In this document: in pieces, positions 1 to 10,428 of the stretch
How positions within the stretch are numbered: position 1 is the stretch's first letter
How the letters are laid out: each line of letters begins with the position of its first letter
From: GCA-016699835 sp964543905
GTDB taxonomy: Bacteria > Planctomycetota > Phycisphaerae > Phycisphaerales > UBA1924
Direction: 5' to 3'
DNA: 64,000 nucleotides
NCBI GenBank assembly: GCA_964543905.1
Contig: CAZIZO010000006.1
Span: 62,001 to 126,000, forward strand
Made by a program: the position numbers and the translations under genes
Notes under the pieces: generated by a model
Told to the model about the DNA's origin: nothing
Databases searched by the model: none
The model's input: the letters and a program-made list of their open reading frames with translations, nothing else

Positions 1-2
1 AC

Positions 3-278
3 GACGTAGGCGATGAGGACATCGACCTCTCCGACGAAGAACTCGAAGCCGCCCTCGGGCTCCACGAGGACGACGAGCCCCAGGACGAGGAATACAAGCC
101 CCAATACCCCGAGCACTCCGCCTACAAACTCAAGACCCTCGTCGCCGCCGTTGCCTCCGTCGGCTACGACGGGACCTTGGCGGTCGACTATCGCGGACCG
201 GGCGATCCAACCATGGGCATCGTCTACAGCCGCGACTCGCTCCAGGACGCTCTCAATGAGGTTGCGTTCGAAGATTGA
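3..278 (+). CDS. C-terminal part of an unidentified acidic protein (5' end outside window)
   Basis: An open frame enters from the left edge and ends at TGA 276-278, giving 91 residues. The first 35 residues are very acidic, rich in Asp and Glu. They are followed by a folded-looking tail that contains KLKTLVAAVASVGYDG and ends in VAFED. No family was recognised, so no function is assigned. It lies 54 bp upstream of cmk on the same strand and may be cotranscribed with it. Codon use is high-GC, like the neighbours. The acidic stretch could be a linker or disordered region of a longer protein. Confidence 0.55.
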   Translation, partial: DVGDEDIDLSDEELEAALGLHEDDEPQDEEYKPQYPEHSAYKLKTLVAAVASVGYDGTLAVDYRGPGDPTMGIVYSRDSLQDALNEVAFED

Positions 279-332
279 CCCTTCGGGGCTCTGGTCCCCC
301 GACCCAAGGATGTGATCCGGAAAGGATGAGCC

Positions 333-1175
333 ATGAACGCCCATGCCGTCCAAGACCACGATCCACTGCCCGACATACCCTCGCCCCGAGTGCTCCGCGA
401 CCCTGCCGCCGCGCTGCTCGGGACGCCTTCCCTCGAGGCCAAGCCCAGTAGCCTGACGGGTCTCCCCGCTTCCTCGAGGTTCGACGTGTTCAACCTGCAA
501 GGCCCGCTCATCATCACGATCGATGGACCAGCGGGCACCGGGAAGTCCACCGTCGCACGCCTCCTCGCTCGCCAACTCGGGCTCGACTTCCTCGACACGG
601 GCGCCATGTACCGCGCCGCCGCCGCCATCGCCCTTGACCACCACGTCCCACGCGACGACGCCCACGCCCTCGTCGCCCTCGTCGATCAGGGCGACGTCCA
701 CTTCGACTGGGGCACCGACCCCCCCACCATCGTCGCCTTCAACCGCTCGTATTCCACGCGCATCCGCGAGCCCGACGTGAGCGCCATCGTCAGCCCCGTT
801 TCCGCCATCCGCGAGTTGCGTCAACACATGGTCCGCAAGCAGCGTCAGATCGCCGCGGCCCACCGCCGACTCGTCAGCGAAGGCCGCGATCAGGGTTCGG
901 TCGTCTTCCCCGACGCCACGGTCAAGTTTTATCTCGACGCCGACCCGGCCGTCCGCGCCCAGCGCCGCACCGAGGAACTTCGCAAGAAGGGATACCAGGT
1001 CGATCCCGCCACGGTCCTCGACGAGATCATCAAACGCGACCTGAGCGACATGTCCCGAGAAGACGGCCCGCTCACCTGCCCGCACGACGCCCTCCGCGTC
1101 GATACGTCCAGGCTGACCGTCGAACAGGTCGTCGCCGAACTCGACCGCCTCGTCCGCGTTCGGGCCCGCGGCTAA
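333..1175 (+). CDS. cmk: Cytidylate kinase
   Basis: Transfers phosphate from ATP to CMP or dCMP in cytosolic pyrimidine nucleotide salvage and synthesis. The P-loop GPAGTGKS is at about residues 65-72 and is preceded by ITID. The CMP-binding LDTGAMYRA segment follows at about residue 90, and the SEGRDQGSVVFPDA segment is typical of Cmk. The protein is 280 residues, longer than the usual 220-230. The excess is a Pro- and Ala-rich N-terminal extension of about 57 residues. The start at 333 has an AAAGGA ribosome site seven bases upstream, which supports the long form, but an internal start cannot be excluded. The stop codon overlaps by two bases the stop of the convergent phosphatase gene. Confidence 0.93.
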   Translation: MNAHAVQDHDPLPDIPSPRVLRDPAAALLGTPSLEAKPSSLTGLPASSRFDVFNLQGPLIITIDGPAGTGKSTVARLLARQLGLDFLDTGAMYRAAAAIALDHHVPRDDAHALVALVDQGDVHFDWGTDPPTIVAFNRSYSTRIREPDVSAIVSPVSAIRELRQHMVRKQRQIAAAHRRLVSEGRDQGSVVFPDATVKFYLDADPAVRAQRRTEELRKKGYQVDPATVLDEIIKRDLSDMSREDGPLTCPHDALRVDTSRLTVEQVVAELDRLVRVRARG

Positions 1176-1666
1176 AACTCCTGCCGGATCGCCTCCAGCA
1201 GCCCTCCGCACGCCGCATCCAGCATCTCGTAGACCTTCACGAACCCGTCGTCCCCTCCGTAGTAGGGATCGGGCACGTCCAACTCACGCTCGCCCTTCCC
1301 GACCAGGCGAGGATCAAACGCTCGGATCAGGTGCACCCGCTCCGGCGGAGCGCCCATCGTCACCATGTTCGTCCGATTCGAACGGTCCATCGCGATGAGG
1401 TAGTGGAACGACACGAAGTCGGAGTGGTGGAGCATTCGTGCGACGTGGTCCAGCCGCAACCCTCGCTCCGCCGCGACCTTCACGCTGCGCGGATCGGCGC
1501 CCTCCCCCGCATGCCACCCGCCCGTCCCGCACGAATCGATGCGAAATCGCTCCTGCAGCCCGGCCCGTCGGACATGATGCTCGAAGACCACCTTCGCCAG
1601 GGGCGATCGGCAGATGTTGCCCAGGCACACGAACAGCACGCCCACGCGCGTCCCCTCGGGCGTCAT
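1172..1666 (-). CDS. Low-molecular-weight protein-tyrosine-phosphatase
   Basis: A 164-residue cysteine phosphatase of the LMW-PTP/arsenate reductase fold. The P-loop CLGNICRS spans residues 14-21 (C-X5-R-S), with Cys14 as predicted nucleophile. The general-acid loop DPYY is at 133-136. These motifs favour a phosphotyrosine phosphatase over an arsenate reductase. The start at 1666 was chosen because its ATGA overlaps the stop of the upstream glycosyltransferase gene, which indicates translational coupling. The alternative upstream frame only extends into that gene. In many bacteria LMW-PTPs regulate exopolysaccharide synthesis. Pairing with a glycosyltransferase fits that role here, but this is inference. 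Confidence 0.9.
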   Translation of the reverse strand: MTPEGTRVGVLFVCLGNICRSPLAKVVFEHHVRRAGLQERFRIDSCGTGGWHAGEGADPRSVKVAAERGLRLDHVARMLHHSDFVSFHYLIAMDRSNRTNMVTMGAPPERVHLIRAFDPRLVGKGERELDVPDPYYGGDDGFVKVYEMLDAACGGLLEAIRQEF

Positions 1667-2682
1667 ACCGCCGCCCCCACCGTCGTGCCGTGCTCCACCA
1701 TCGCCCGGATGCGCGACGCGAACGCCGCCGTGTGTCCCGGCGCGTGCGCTCGGCACTGGGCCCGCACGCGTTCGAGGTGCGCCCGGTCCTCCGCCAATCG
1801 AAGGAGGTCGTTCGAGATGTGCCCGGGATGCCCGGACCGAGTCCGGCAGACCTCCCGCAGTGCGTCCGGAAGCACGCGCTCATCCCAGGTCAAGACCGGA
1901 ACACCCGCTTGCAGCGCCAACGCGGTCAGGACCCTCTCGCTCTCGTTGGGCGGGATCGCCTCGCCGCCGAAGCGCGACCCTTGCGCCAGGACGCACGCAT
2001 CGCACGCCGGGAGGAACGCCGCGACGGGCAGGTCGGACGCGATGGGAGGTCGCAGGAAGTAGGCCTGACGAACTTCGCTCAGGGCGCGGCGCAGGCCGAC
2101 GGACGCGCTCGACATCACGCCCACGACCGGCACGCCGATGACGTGCATCATGCTGAGCAGGAAGACCAATCGCGTGGCGTCGCCGCGCGTGGGCGGATCG
2201 GCGATCAGCCCGACGGCGAACTCTCCGGGCCACAGTCCAAGGGCGGAACGCACCGCATCGCGATCGGGGGGATCGAGCGTGGGCGCCGGGATGCTGTCGC
2301 CGCCCGGGGGGGCGGCCTCTTCGAAGAGTCGAACCGGGACCACCCTCGGCCCACGCCAGCGCGGGCCCAGGAGCGTCGGCACATCGACATCCCACGCCAG
2401 CACCACCTCGGCATCGACGCGTGCGGCGACGAACTTGGCGAACGCGCGGCGAGCCAGGCGCAGCGAGCGCAGCGGCGGGGCGAGACGATCGCGAGCGACC
2501 AGCCCGAGCGATCGAAGGCGAGCGGCCTCGGCGGTGCCGCCGATGGCGAGCACGTCGTGGCGATGATCCGGCATCGCGTGGATCGCCTCCCGGCACAGGA
2601 GCGCGGCGGCGTCGGAGCCCGCCTCCCGCGGGACGGCGTGCTCGTGATCGGACCAGGGATGAAGGACATGGAGGATGCGCAT
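1663..2682 (-). CDS. Glycosyltransferase-like protein (GT-B fold, GT4-like)
   Basis: A 339-residue protein beginning MRILHVLHPW, the beta-strand plus glycine-poor start typical of GT-B glycosyltransferases. The C-terminal half carries a donor-site-like segment GGEAIPPNESERVLTALALQ, followed by AGVPVLTWDERVLPD, which resembles the E-X7-E region of GT4 enzymes. Donor and acceptor sugars cannot be told from the sequence. The long open frame continues upstream past 2682 only as a shadow of the divergent methyltransferase, so the start is set at ATG 2682. It is coupled (ATGA) to the downstream phosphatase gene. Confidence 0.7.
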   Translation of the reverse strand: MRILHVLHPWSDHEHAVPREAGSDAAALLCREAIHAMPDHRHDVLAIGGTAEAARLRSLGLVARDRLAPPLRSLRLARRAFAKFVAARVDAEVVLAWDVDVPTLLGPRWRGPRVVPVRLFEEAAPPGGDSIPAPTLDPPDRDAVRSALGLWPGEFAVGLIADPPTRGDATRLVFLLSMMHVIGVPVVGVMSSASVGLRRALSEVRQAYFLRPPIASDLPVAAFLPACDACVLAQGSRFGGEAIPPNESERVLTALALQAGVPVLTWDERVLPDALREVCRTRSGHPGHISNDLLRLAEDRAHLERVRAQCRAHAPGHTAAFASRIRAMVEHGTTVGAAV

Positions 2683-2733
2683 GCGGTGGGCGAGAGCGTA
2701 GGGGGCCGCTCGATGGGCTACGCTCGAACGACG

Positions 2734-3405
2734 ATGAGCGACGCCTCGACGAACATGCCGCCCCGCGCGACGTTGACGAGCGACTACCAGCGCGACTGGC
2801 CGGCGTACTTTGACGCGGTCAAGGGTCAGCCGCCGCGGGCGACGTGCGTGCTGGCGCTGGATGCGTTCGATCGTGAGGGGGCGGGGGCGGGTGTGGCGAT
2901 CGACCTCGCGTGCGGCGAGGGGCGGGACACACGAGCGATGGTGGCGCGAGGCTGGCGGGTTGTGGCGGTGGATTCGAGCGCGGAGGGACTTGCGCGCCTT
3001 CGCGGGCACATGGGCGAGCAAGATCGGGCGCGCGTGCGAGAGGTGTGCGTGCGGATGGAGGACGCGCCGTCGCGTGTGGCGGCGATGGGTGTGGACCGGG
3101 TGGACTTTGTGAACGCGTCGTTCGCGTTGCCGTTCTGCGAGCCGGAGGCGTTCCCGGCGTTGTGGCGCTGGGTGGAGGGCATCATCCGCCCGGGTGGTCG
3201 GTTTGCGGGGCAGTTGTTTGGGGATCGGGACGAATGGCGGCACGTGCGACCCGGAAGCCACCACACGCGAGCGCAGGCGATGGAGTTGCTCGGCGGCTAT
3301 GAGTTGGAGCACTTTGAAGAAGTCGAGAAGGACGGCAGCGACGCGATGGGCGGGGTGAAGCACCACCATCTGTATCACATCGTGGGGCGACGACGGGGCG
3401 CGTGA
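2734..3405 (+). CDS. Class I SAM-dependent methyltransferase
   Basis: A 223-residue Rossmann-fold methyltransferase. Motif I is VAIDLACGEGRDT at about residues 52-64, followed by the acidic strand end VVAVDSSAEGLARL. The FVNASFALPFCEP segment corresponds to motif IV. The pattern resembles TehB-like and UbiE-like small-molecule methyltransferases, but the substrate is unknown. The start at 2734 leaves a 51-bp divergent promoter region shared with the glycosyltransferase. An in-frame ATG at 2713 is an alternative. It ends convergently with galK, with a strong hairpin between the two. Confidence 0.8.
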   Translation: MSDASTNMPPRATLTSDYQRDWPAYFDAVKGQPPRATCVLALDAFDREGAGAGVAIDLACGEGRDTRAMVARGWRVVAVDSSAEGLARLRGHMGEQDRARVREVCVRMEDAPSRVAAMGVDRVDFVNASFALPFCEPEAFPALWRWVEGIIRPGGRFAGQLFGDRDEWRHVRPGSHHTRAQAMELLGGYELEHFEEVEKDGSDAMGGVKHHHLYHIVGRRRGA

Positions 3406-3437
3406 TCGGCGGGTTGGCATGTGCAACTGTTTGGCGT

Positions 3438-3459
3438 CGGCGATCGGCGTCGATCGCCG
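3438..3459. terminator. Hairpin between convergent methyltransferase and galK genes
   Basis: A perfect 9-bp stem CGGCGATCG / CGATCGCCG with a GCGT loop lies in the 171-bp gap between the two converging stop codons. No clear U-run follows on either strand, so intrinsic termination is only presumed from position. Confidence 0.4.
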
Positions 3460-3576
3460 GACGGGCATGGCGCGCGAGATGGCGCACAAACGAGGTCACT
3501 GCGCGCGAGAACCGGGGTTGGCATCGGGGTCCGGAAATGCGGCGAGGTGGTACGGAAAGGACCGGGGAAGGAAGGG

Positions 3577-4803
<1,227 letters not shown>

Positions 4804-4921
4804 GGGGGAGGGTACCGGATGAGGGAGGACCGGGCGGGGAGGGGCGTGGGATGGGACCAGAGCCAGCCCTTCCCTTTTCGATCCGGCTGGGTATGCTGTC
4901 CGCTTCCTATTTGGAGGTGCT

Positions 4922-6412
4922 ATGCCCGCTCCCGATGCCGTGCTCAACCGCCTTTCCGTGAATGAACCCGCCTCGATCCGTCGGTGGATGGATTGGCTGC
5001 GGATCCCGAGCATCAGCACCGATCCGGCGTACAAAGCCCAAACCGCGCAGGCAGCACAGTGGTGTGCGGACCAGTTCAAGGAGTTGGGATTTACGGTGAA
5101 GATCGTGCAGACGGGGACGATCGGAGCGGACGGGAAGGGGTCTGGGCATCCGGTGGTGTTGGCGACGATCCAGGGCCGTGCGGGGATCAAGGCGCCGCAT
5201 GTGTTGTTCTATGGGCACTATGACGTGCAGCCGGTAGACCCGGTGGAGTTGTGGAAGAGCCCGCCGTTTGAGCCGACGTTGCAGGACGTGGTGGGGAGGC
5301 CGATCGCGATCGAGGACGCGGTGAAGGAGCGGTATCCGGGGCCGATCAATGGGGGATCGCGGGTGGTGGCGCGCGGGGCGGTGGATGACAAGGGGCAGGT
5401 GATGATGTTCCTGGAGGCGTGCCGAGCGACGAAGGACATCACGGGTCATGCGACGAACGGGGTGGCGTACACGTGTGTGATCGAGGGCGAGGAGGAGTGC
5501 GGGTCGGTGAATCTGGAGGCGTTCGTGGTGCAGCACCAGCACCAGTTGAGTTCGTGCGATTTCTGCCTGATCTCGGACACGGGGATGCTGGCGCGGGACA
5601 AGCCGGCGATCACGTACGGGGTACGCGGGCTGGCGTACACGGAGATCACGCTGCACGCGTCGAACCAGGACCTGCACTCCGGGTTGTGGGGAGGGCGCTG
5701 CCCGAACCCGATCACGGAGTTGACGAAGGTGCTGTCGCAGTTGCACGACAAGAAGCGGAAGGTGACGATCCCTGGGTTTTACGACGCGGTGGTGCCGCTG
5801 ACGAAGGAGGAGCGGGCGAACTGGAAGGAGTTGAAGTTCAACTCGGTGGCGGCGTTGAAGAAGATCGGGCTGAACAAGAACGCGGACATCGGGGAGGCGG
5901 GGTACAGCGCGCTCGAGCGCGAGTGGGGACGACCGACGGCGGAGATCAACGGGATCTGGGGCGGGTACACGGGACAGGGGGCGAAGACGGTGATCCCGTC
6001 GAAGGCGAGCGCGAAGGTGAGTTTCCGTCTGGTGGCGAACCAGAACCCGAAGAAGATCACGAAGTTGTTTTTCAAGTGGCTGGAGAGCAAGACGCCGCCG
6101 GGGTGCAAGTGGGAGATGCACGACCACCACGGGGGGTTTGGGGTGACGACGCCGATCGATAGTTCGCACATGCAGGCGGCGTCGCGGGCGATCAAGCGAG
6201 CGACGGGGAAGGTGCCGGCGTTGATCAAGTCGGGCGGGTCGATCCCGGTGGCGGGGATGCTGAAGGACAAGTTGGGGCTGGACACGATCTTCATGGGCTT
6301 TGGGCTGGATGACGATCGGGTGCATTCGCCGAACGAGAAGTTCGAGTTGTCGTGCTTCCGGATGGGGGCGAGGTCGCACGCGTTGTTCATGGACGAGTTG
6401 CGTCGGCCGTGA
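4922..6412 (+). CDS. M20 family metallopeptidase (dipeptidase)
   Basis: A 496-residue di-zinc peptidase of the M20/M25/M40 superfamily, predicted cytosolic because no signal peptide is seen. Metal-ligand motifs appear in order: YGHYDVQPVDP with its His at about residue 98, the bridging Asp in AVDDKGQ at about 153, and the catalytic and metal Glu residues in EGEEECGS at about 188. The lid domain contains the DLHSGLWGG motif of carnosinase/CNDP-like dipeptidases. A strong GGAGG ribosome site precedes ATG 4922. It is probably an amino-acid-releasing dipeptidase; the exact substrate is unknown. Confidence 0.9.
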   Translation: MPAPDAVLNRLSVNEPASIRRWMDWLRIPSISTDPAYKAQTAQAAQWCADQFKELGFTVKIVQTGTIGADGKGSGHPVVLATIQGRAGIKAPHVLFYGHYDVQPVDPVELWKSPPFEPTLQDVVGRPIAIEDAVKERYPGPINGGSRVVARGAVDDKGQVMMFLEACRATKDITGHATNGVAYTCVIEGEEECGSVNLEAFVVQHQHQLSSCDFCLISDTGMLARDKPAITYGVRGLAYTEITLHASNQDLHSGLWGGRCPNPITELTKVLSQLHDKKRKVTIPGFYDAVVPLTKEERANWKELKFNSVAALKKIGLNKNADIGEAGYSALEREWGRPTAEINGIWGGYTGQGAKTVIPSKASAKVSFRLVANQNPKKITKLFFKWLESKTPPGCKWEMHDHHGGFGVTTPIDSSHMQAASRAIKRATGKVPALIKSGGSIPVAGMLKDKLGLDTIFMGFGLDDDRVHSPNEKFELSCFRMGARSHALFMDELRRP

Positions 6413-6435
6413 CGGGCGCGGTGTCGTGAGTGGGT

Positions 6436-6669
6436 TTAGTGGCGTCGGGCTGCGGAGGCTTCGGCTTTCTTCATGCCGGCCTGGGCGGCGGCGATGAGGT
6501 CGCGGACCTTGATGGCTTGCTCGGCGCGGAGTTTGACCACGCGAATCTTGAGTTCGTGCTCGTAGTGGGCGTTGCGAAAGAGGACGGCGACCTGATAGAG
6601 GAAGCCGAGGACGGCGAGGGCGGCGATGGCGGCGAGGAGGAGCCAGGATTCGTTGGAGAAGGAGTGCAT
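6436..6669 (-). CDS. Small single-pass membrane protein
   Basis: A 77-residue protein. One hydrophobic helix, residues 9-31, is followed by a charged, helix-prone tail with KIRVVKLRAEQAIKVRDL. This suggests an N-out/C-in membrane anchor with a cytosolic coiled-coil tail. No family was recognised. It is convergent with the M20 gene and divergent from the large membrane protein at 6781, with a short gap on each side. The clear hydrophobic/charged partition and start at ATG 6669 support a real gene, though size limits certainty. Confidence 0.6.
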   Translation of the reverse strand: MHSFSNESWLLLAAIAALAVLGFLYQVAVLFRNAHYEHELKIRVVKLRAEQAIKVRDLIAAAQAGMKKAEASAARRH

Positions 6670-6780
6670 GGGCGAGGGGAATTGTGGCGGGGCGATGCGT
6701 CGGAGGGAGGCCGCACGACAAGGGGACGAGAGAGGATCGGCTGGTGAACCCTGCGGCTTTATCGCCTGTAGAATGGCGTG

Positions 6781-9324
6781 ATGCGAGAACGCGGAAATGT
6801 GGTCCCCAAGTGGGTGCAGAGGGTGGCGCGAGGGGTGGCGATGTGCCTCGCGGGGGTGGCGTTGGGATGGGTGCAACCCAGCGAGTCGGGTGGGGTGGAG
6901 GACGACGCGTCGGCACAGCCTGTGGGGTCGCGGGCGCCGGTGGTTGGGATGCTGGGAGCGTTCAACGGCGAGGTGCAACTGCAGTTGGAGAAGTTCGGGG
7001 TCGGGAACGTGGCGAGGGCGGGGGATTGGTGCGGAATTCGGCTGAAGATGCTGGACTCGTCGGCGAAGCAGCGGAACGTGGTGGTTCGGCTGATGTCGGC
7101 GGATTCGGATGGGGACCACCCGATCTATGAGCGGAGCCTGACGCTGAATCCTGGGGTGTGGCAAGGGGTGTGGATGTACACGCGCTTGCCGTTTGCGATC
7201 GATCCATCGCGGGACATGGTGGCGTCGGTGTATGAGGGAGTGGAGGATGAAGGGTCGGCGACGGGGCTGAGCGCGGGGAAGTTGTTGGGACGGACGGCGT
7301 TGTCGCCAAAGGGTGCGCGGCTGGTGACGCCCGGGCTCGGCATGTTCGGGCTATTAGGAACTGGGCGGTATGGGCTGAAGGGGTACGCGATGCCCCCGAC
7401 GGGGGAGCACTTTGGGTACTACACGCACGAGGCGTATGAGATGGTGGATGGGCTGACGCCCGGGGACTTGCCGGACCACTATGCGGGGCTGTCGGCGCTG
7501 GAGTTTCTGGTCTGGGCGAATGGAGAGCCCTCGGAGTTGCGTGCGGAGCGGGCGTTGGCGTTGCGGCATTGGATCGCGCGTGGTGGGCATTTGGTGGTGA
7601 TCCTGCCGGCGATCGGACAATCGTGGACGAGCGAGGCGTCGAACGAGTTGTTTGATCTGCTGCCGGCGGTGACGATCCAGAGGCGGGAAGGGGTGGACCT
7701 GACGGCGTATCGCCCGATCCTGAACTTTGACACGGACGCGCCGCTCCCGACGAAGGACGCGGTGGTGCATGTGTTCACGCCGAAGGCGGATGCGAAGATG
7801 GGGGAGGCGATGGCGATCTTGAACGGCCCGGATGGGGGCTGCGTGGTGTCCAGGCGGTTGGTGGGGCTGGGCGCGGTGACGCTGGTGGGGTTGGACTTGT
7901 CGCGCACGGTGTTTGCGCAGGGGCAGTCGATCGACCCGCAGGTGTTCTGGCACCGGGTGCTGGGGAAGAGGGGTGAGATCCCGAGCGTGAAGGACCCGAA
8001 CTCGCTGCTGACGAGTGCGTCGCGGACGCCCTATCCGGTGGACGCGGACATCGCGTTTGATATTGCGAAGACCGGGCACTCGGCGATCGGGGTGTCGCTG
8101 GGGTTCATCATCTTCGGGGTGTACTGGCTGGTGGCGGGGCCGCTGGGCTATGCGGCGCTGAAGAAGGGTGGACAGACGAAGCACGCGTGGGTGGGCTTTG
8201 TGGTGGTGGGGATGGTGTTCACGGCGATCGCGTGGGGCGGGGCGACACTGATCCGCCCGGGACGGGTGGAGGGCTCGCACCTGACGTTCCTGGACCACGT
8301 GTATGGGCAGGATGTGCAGCGGGCGCGGTCGTGGATGGGGTTGCTGTTGCCCTCGTATGGGACGACGCGGATCAGCGTGGGGGACCCGGAGGCGGCGAAG
8401 TTTGACTCGATGGCGGGCTCGACGGCGAACCTGATTACACCGTGGGAGCCGCTGAGCGACGCGGGTCGTTCGGCGTGGGTGAGTTTTCCGGATGCGAGGA
8501 ACTACACGATCGATGCGAGGCGGTATGACGCGATCGAGGTGCCGACGCGTGCGACGGTGAAGCAGTTTCAGGCGGATTGGGCGGGCGGGCCGAGGTGGAA
8601 GATGCCGTTTCCGGTGGAGGAGATCAGGATCAACGAGAACGCGGGGCCGCAGCAGGCGCCGATCACGGGGACGCTACGGCACGATCTTCCGGCGTCGTTG
8701 CGGGAGGTGGTGATCATCCACGTGCAGCCGCAGTTGACGCCGGCGGTGGCGCGAGCGAGCACGGAGCCCGGGGTGAAGGGACAACGGCCACCGGAGATGA
8801 CGGCCCGGGGGTGGGTGTACCGGTATCAGGGAGCGTGGGGCCCGGGCGAGGAGTTGGACCTTGGGGTGTTGACGCTGCTGGGAGGGCAGAGCCGGACGGC
8901 GTTGGCGACGTATTTGGATGGGTTTCTGCCGGCGAGTTCGATGTTCGGATTTGGGGACGAGAGCGCGCCGGACGCGAGCAAGTCGATCTCGAGGTTTTAT
9001 GCGGCGGCGTTGTTTGATTACCTGACGCCGATCGATGCGAGCGCGCCGAGCAAGATGCGAGACGTGGCGGCACGGCGGACGTCGATGCATGGGTGGAGTC
9101 TGGGGCGGTGGTTCACGCAGCCGTGCATCATTGTGCTGGCGCAGGTGGGGGATCGGGCGGATGGGAAGGAGGCGACGGAGATGCCGATGCCGGTGTATGT
9201 GGACGGAGAACTGCTAAAGGCGAAGGGACGGACGGTGCTGCGGTGGATCTATCCTTTGGCGGCGGAGCCGCCGCGGGTGCCGAAAAAGGAGGAGGTTGGA
9301 GAGGCGTGGACGCCCGGGAAGTGA
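6781..9324 (+). CDS. Large membrane protein paired with an ABC ATPase, function unknown
   Basis: An 847-residue protein. It has an N-terminal signal-like helix (residues 10-30), a large beta-rich domain to about residue 430, two adjacent transmembrane helices at roughly 435-460 and 468-490, and a second extracytoplasmic domain to the C terminus. The central part, with VVILPAIGQSW and later GLDLSR, resembles the Rossmann-like domains of GldG-type auxiliary proteins of ABC-2 exporters. It ends 48 bp before the ATPase gene, so the two probably work together. No ABC-2 permease was found in this stretch. GTG 6778 directly before ATG 6781 is an alternative start. Confidence 0.7.
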   Translation: MRERGNVVPKWVQRVARGVAMCLAGVALGWVQPSESGGVEDDASAQPVGSRAPVVGMLGAFNGEVQLQLEKFGVGNVARAGDWCGIRLKMLDSSAKQRNVVVRLMSADSDGDHPIYERSLTLNPGVWQGVWMYTRLPFAIDPSRDMVASVYEGVEDEGSATGLSAGKLLGRTALSPKGARLVTPGLGMFGLLGTGRYGLKGYAMPPTGEHFGYYTHEAYEMVDGLTPGDLPDHYAGLSALEFLVWANGEPSELRAERALALRHWIARGGHLVVILPAIGQSWTSEASNELFDLLPAVTIQRREGVDLTAYRPILNFDTDAPLPTKDAVVHVFTPKADAKMGEAMAILNGPDGGCVVSRRLVGLGAVTLVGLDLSRTVFAQGQSIDPQVFWHRVLGKRGEIPSVKDPNSLLTSASRTPYPVDADIAFDIAKTGHSAIGVSLGFIIFGVYWLVAGPLGYAALKKGGQTKHAWVGFVVVGMVFTAIAWGGATLIRPGRVEGSHLTFLDHVYGQDVQRARSWMGLLLPSYGTTRISVGDPEAAKFDSMAGSTANLITPWEPLSDAGRSAWVSFPDARNYTIDARRYDAIEVPTRATVKQFQADWAGGPRWKMPFPVEEIRINENAGPQQAPITGTLRHDLPASLREVVIIHVQPQLTPAVARASTEPGVKGQRPPEMTARGWVYRYQGAWGPGEELDLGVLTLLGGQSRTALATYLDGFLPASSMFGFGDESAPDASKSISRFYAAALFDYLTPIDASAPSKMRDVAARRTSMHGWSLGRWFTQPCIIVLAQVGDRADGKEATEMPMPVYVDGELLKAKGRTVLRWIYPLAAEPPRVPKKEEVGEAWTPGK

Positions 9325-9372
9325 GATGAACGGAGCGGAAGGGAACGCGGGAGCGAACTGGAGCCATTTCTC

Positions 9373-10368
9373 GTGCCGATGATCGAAACGATCAACCTGA
9401 CGAAGCGCTACGGCGAACTTGTGGCGCTGAACAACCTGAATCTGGCGATCAACGAGGGGGATTGCTTCGGATTCATCGGGCCCAACGGCGCGGGGAAGAC
9501 GACGACGATCAAGATCCTCGCGACGCTCCTGAAGCCCACGAGCGGGCAGGCGAACGTGTGCGGGCTGACGATCGGGTACCAGAATCGCCAGATTCGCCCG
9601 CTGATCGGCTATGTGCCGGACTTCATGGGTGCGTACGAGGACATGGTGGTGACGGAGTATCTGGAGTTCTTTGCCGCCGCGTACAACATCCATGGGCCGC
9701 AGCGGCAGAAGGTCGTGCATGACGTGCTGGAGTTGACGGACTTGGGGTACAAGGCGACGGCGGAGGTGAACTCGCTGAGCCGCGGCATGCAGCAACGGCT
9801 GAGCGTGGCGCGCGTGCTGCTGCACGATCCCAAGGTGCTGCTGATGGACGAGCCGGCGAGCGGGCTTGATCCGCGAGCACGCATCGAGATGCGGGAACTG
9901 CTGAAAGAACTTCGGCGGATGGGGAAGACGATCCTGATCTCGTCGCACATTTTGCCCGAGTTGGCGGAGTTGTGCAACGTCGTGGGGATCATCGAGCGGG
10001 GGCAGTTGCTGTTCAGCGGCACGGTGGACGAGATCGTGCGCCGGGCGAAGGTGGGGCACGTGATCCACGTGGCGGTGCAGGATCGGCTTGAGGATGCGGC
10101 GAAGTTGATCGCGAAACTGCCGGGCGTCAAGAAGATCGCGGTGGCGAACGATGACTCGGCACAGGCGATGCAGGCGAACGTGGTGAACGGGACGAATGGG
10201 AAGGCCGCGAGGCTGTTGCAGATTTCGTATGAGGACGCTCCGGGGGCGCAGGTGTCGGATATTCCCAACGTGCTCATCAACAACGGCTTCCGCATGACCA
10301 AGTTCACGGAAGAGCCGGTGAACCTGGAGACGGCGTTTATGCGGCTGACGAAGGGGTTGGTGCAGTAG
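9373..10368 (+). CDS. ABC transporter ATP-binding protein (ABC-2/export type)
   Basis: A 331-residue nucleotide-binding subunit. Walker A GPNGAGKTTTIK is at about residues 36-47, signature LSRGMQQRLSVAR at about 137-149, and Walker B VLLMDEPASGLD just after, followed by the switch His in SSHIL. The order and the C-terminal regulatory tail match the CcmA/NatA-like exporter group. The GTG start at 9373 has a GGAG site nine bases upstream; ATG 9379 is an alternative. The tail contains a low-complexity insertion (about residues 257-280) absent from most relatives. Its permease partner must be the upstream membrane protein or be encoded elsewhere. Confidence 0.9.
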   Translation: MPMIETINLTKRYGELVALNNLNLAINEGDCFGFIGPNGAGKTTTIKILATLLKPTSGQANVCGLTIGYQNRQIRPLIGYVPDFMGAYEDMVVTEYLEFFAAAYNIHGPQRQKVVHDVLELTDLGYKATAEVNSLSRGMQQRLSVARVLLHDPKVLLMDEPASGLDPRARIEMRELLKELRRMGKTILISSHILPELAELCNVVGIIERGQLLFSGTVDEIVRRAKVGHVIHVAVQDRLEDAAKLIAKLPGVKKIAVANDDSAQAMQANVVNGTNGKAARLLQISYEDAPGAQVSDIPNVLINNGFRMTKFTEEPVNLETAFMRLTKGLVQ

Positions 10369-10428
10369 CGGGAGGCGTACGACGAGGGATCGTCGATGGC
10401 ATCGGCAACACGATGCGTCTTGATGTCG

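Noticed and set aside
1438..2733. Long upstream extension of the methyltransferase frame
   Set aside because: It runs antisense to the glycosyltransferase and phosphatase genes and has Arg/Pro-rich shadow composition.
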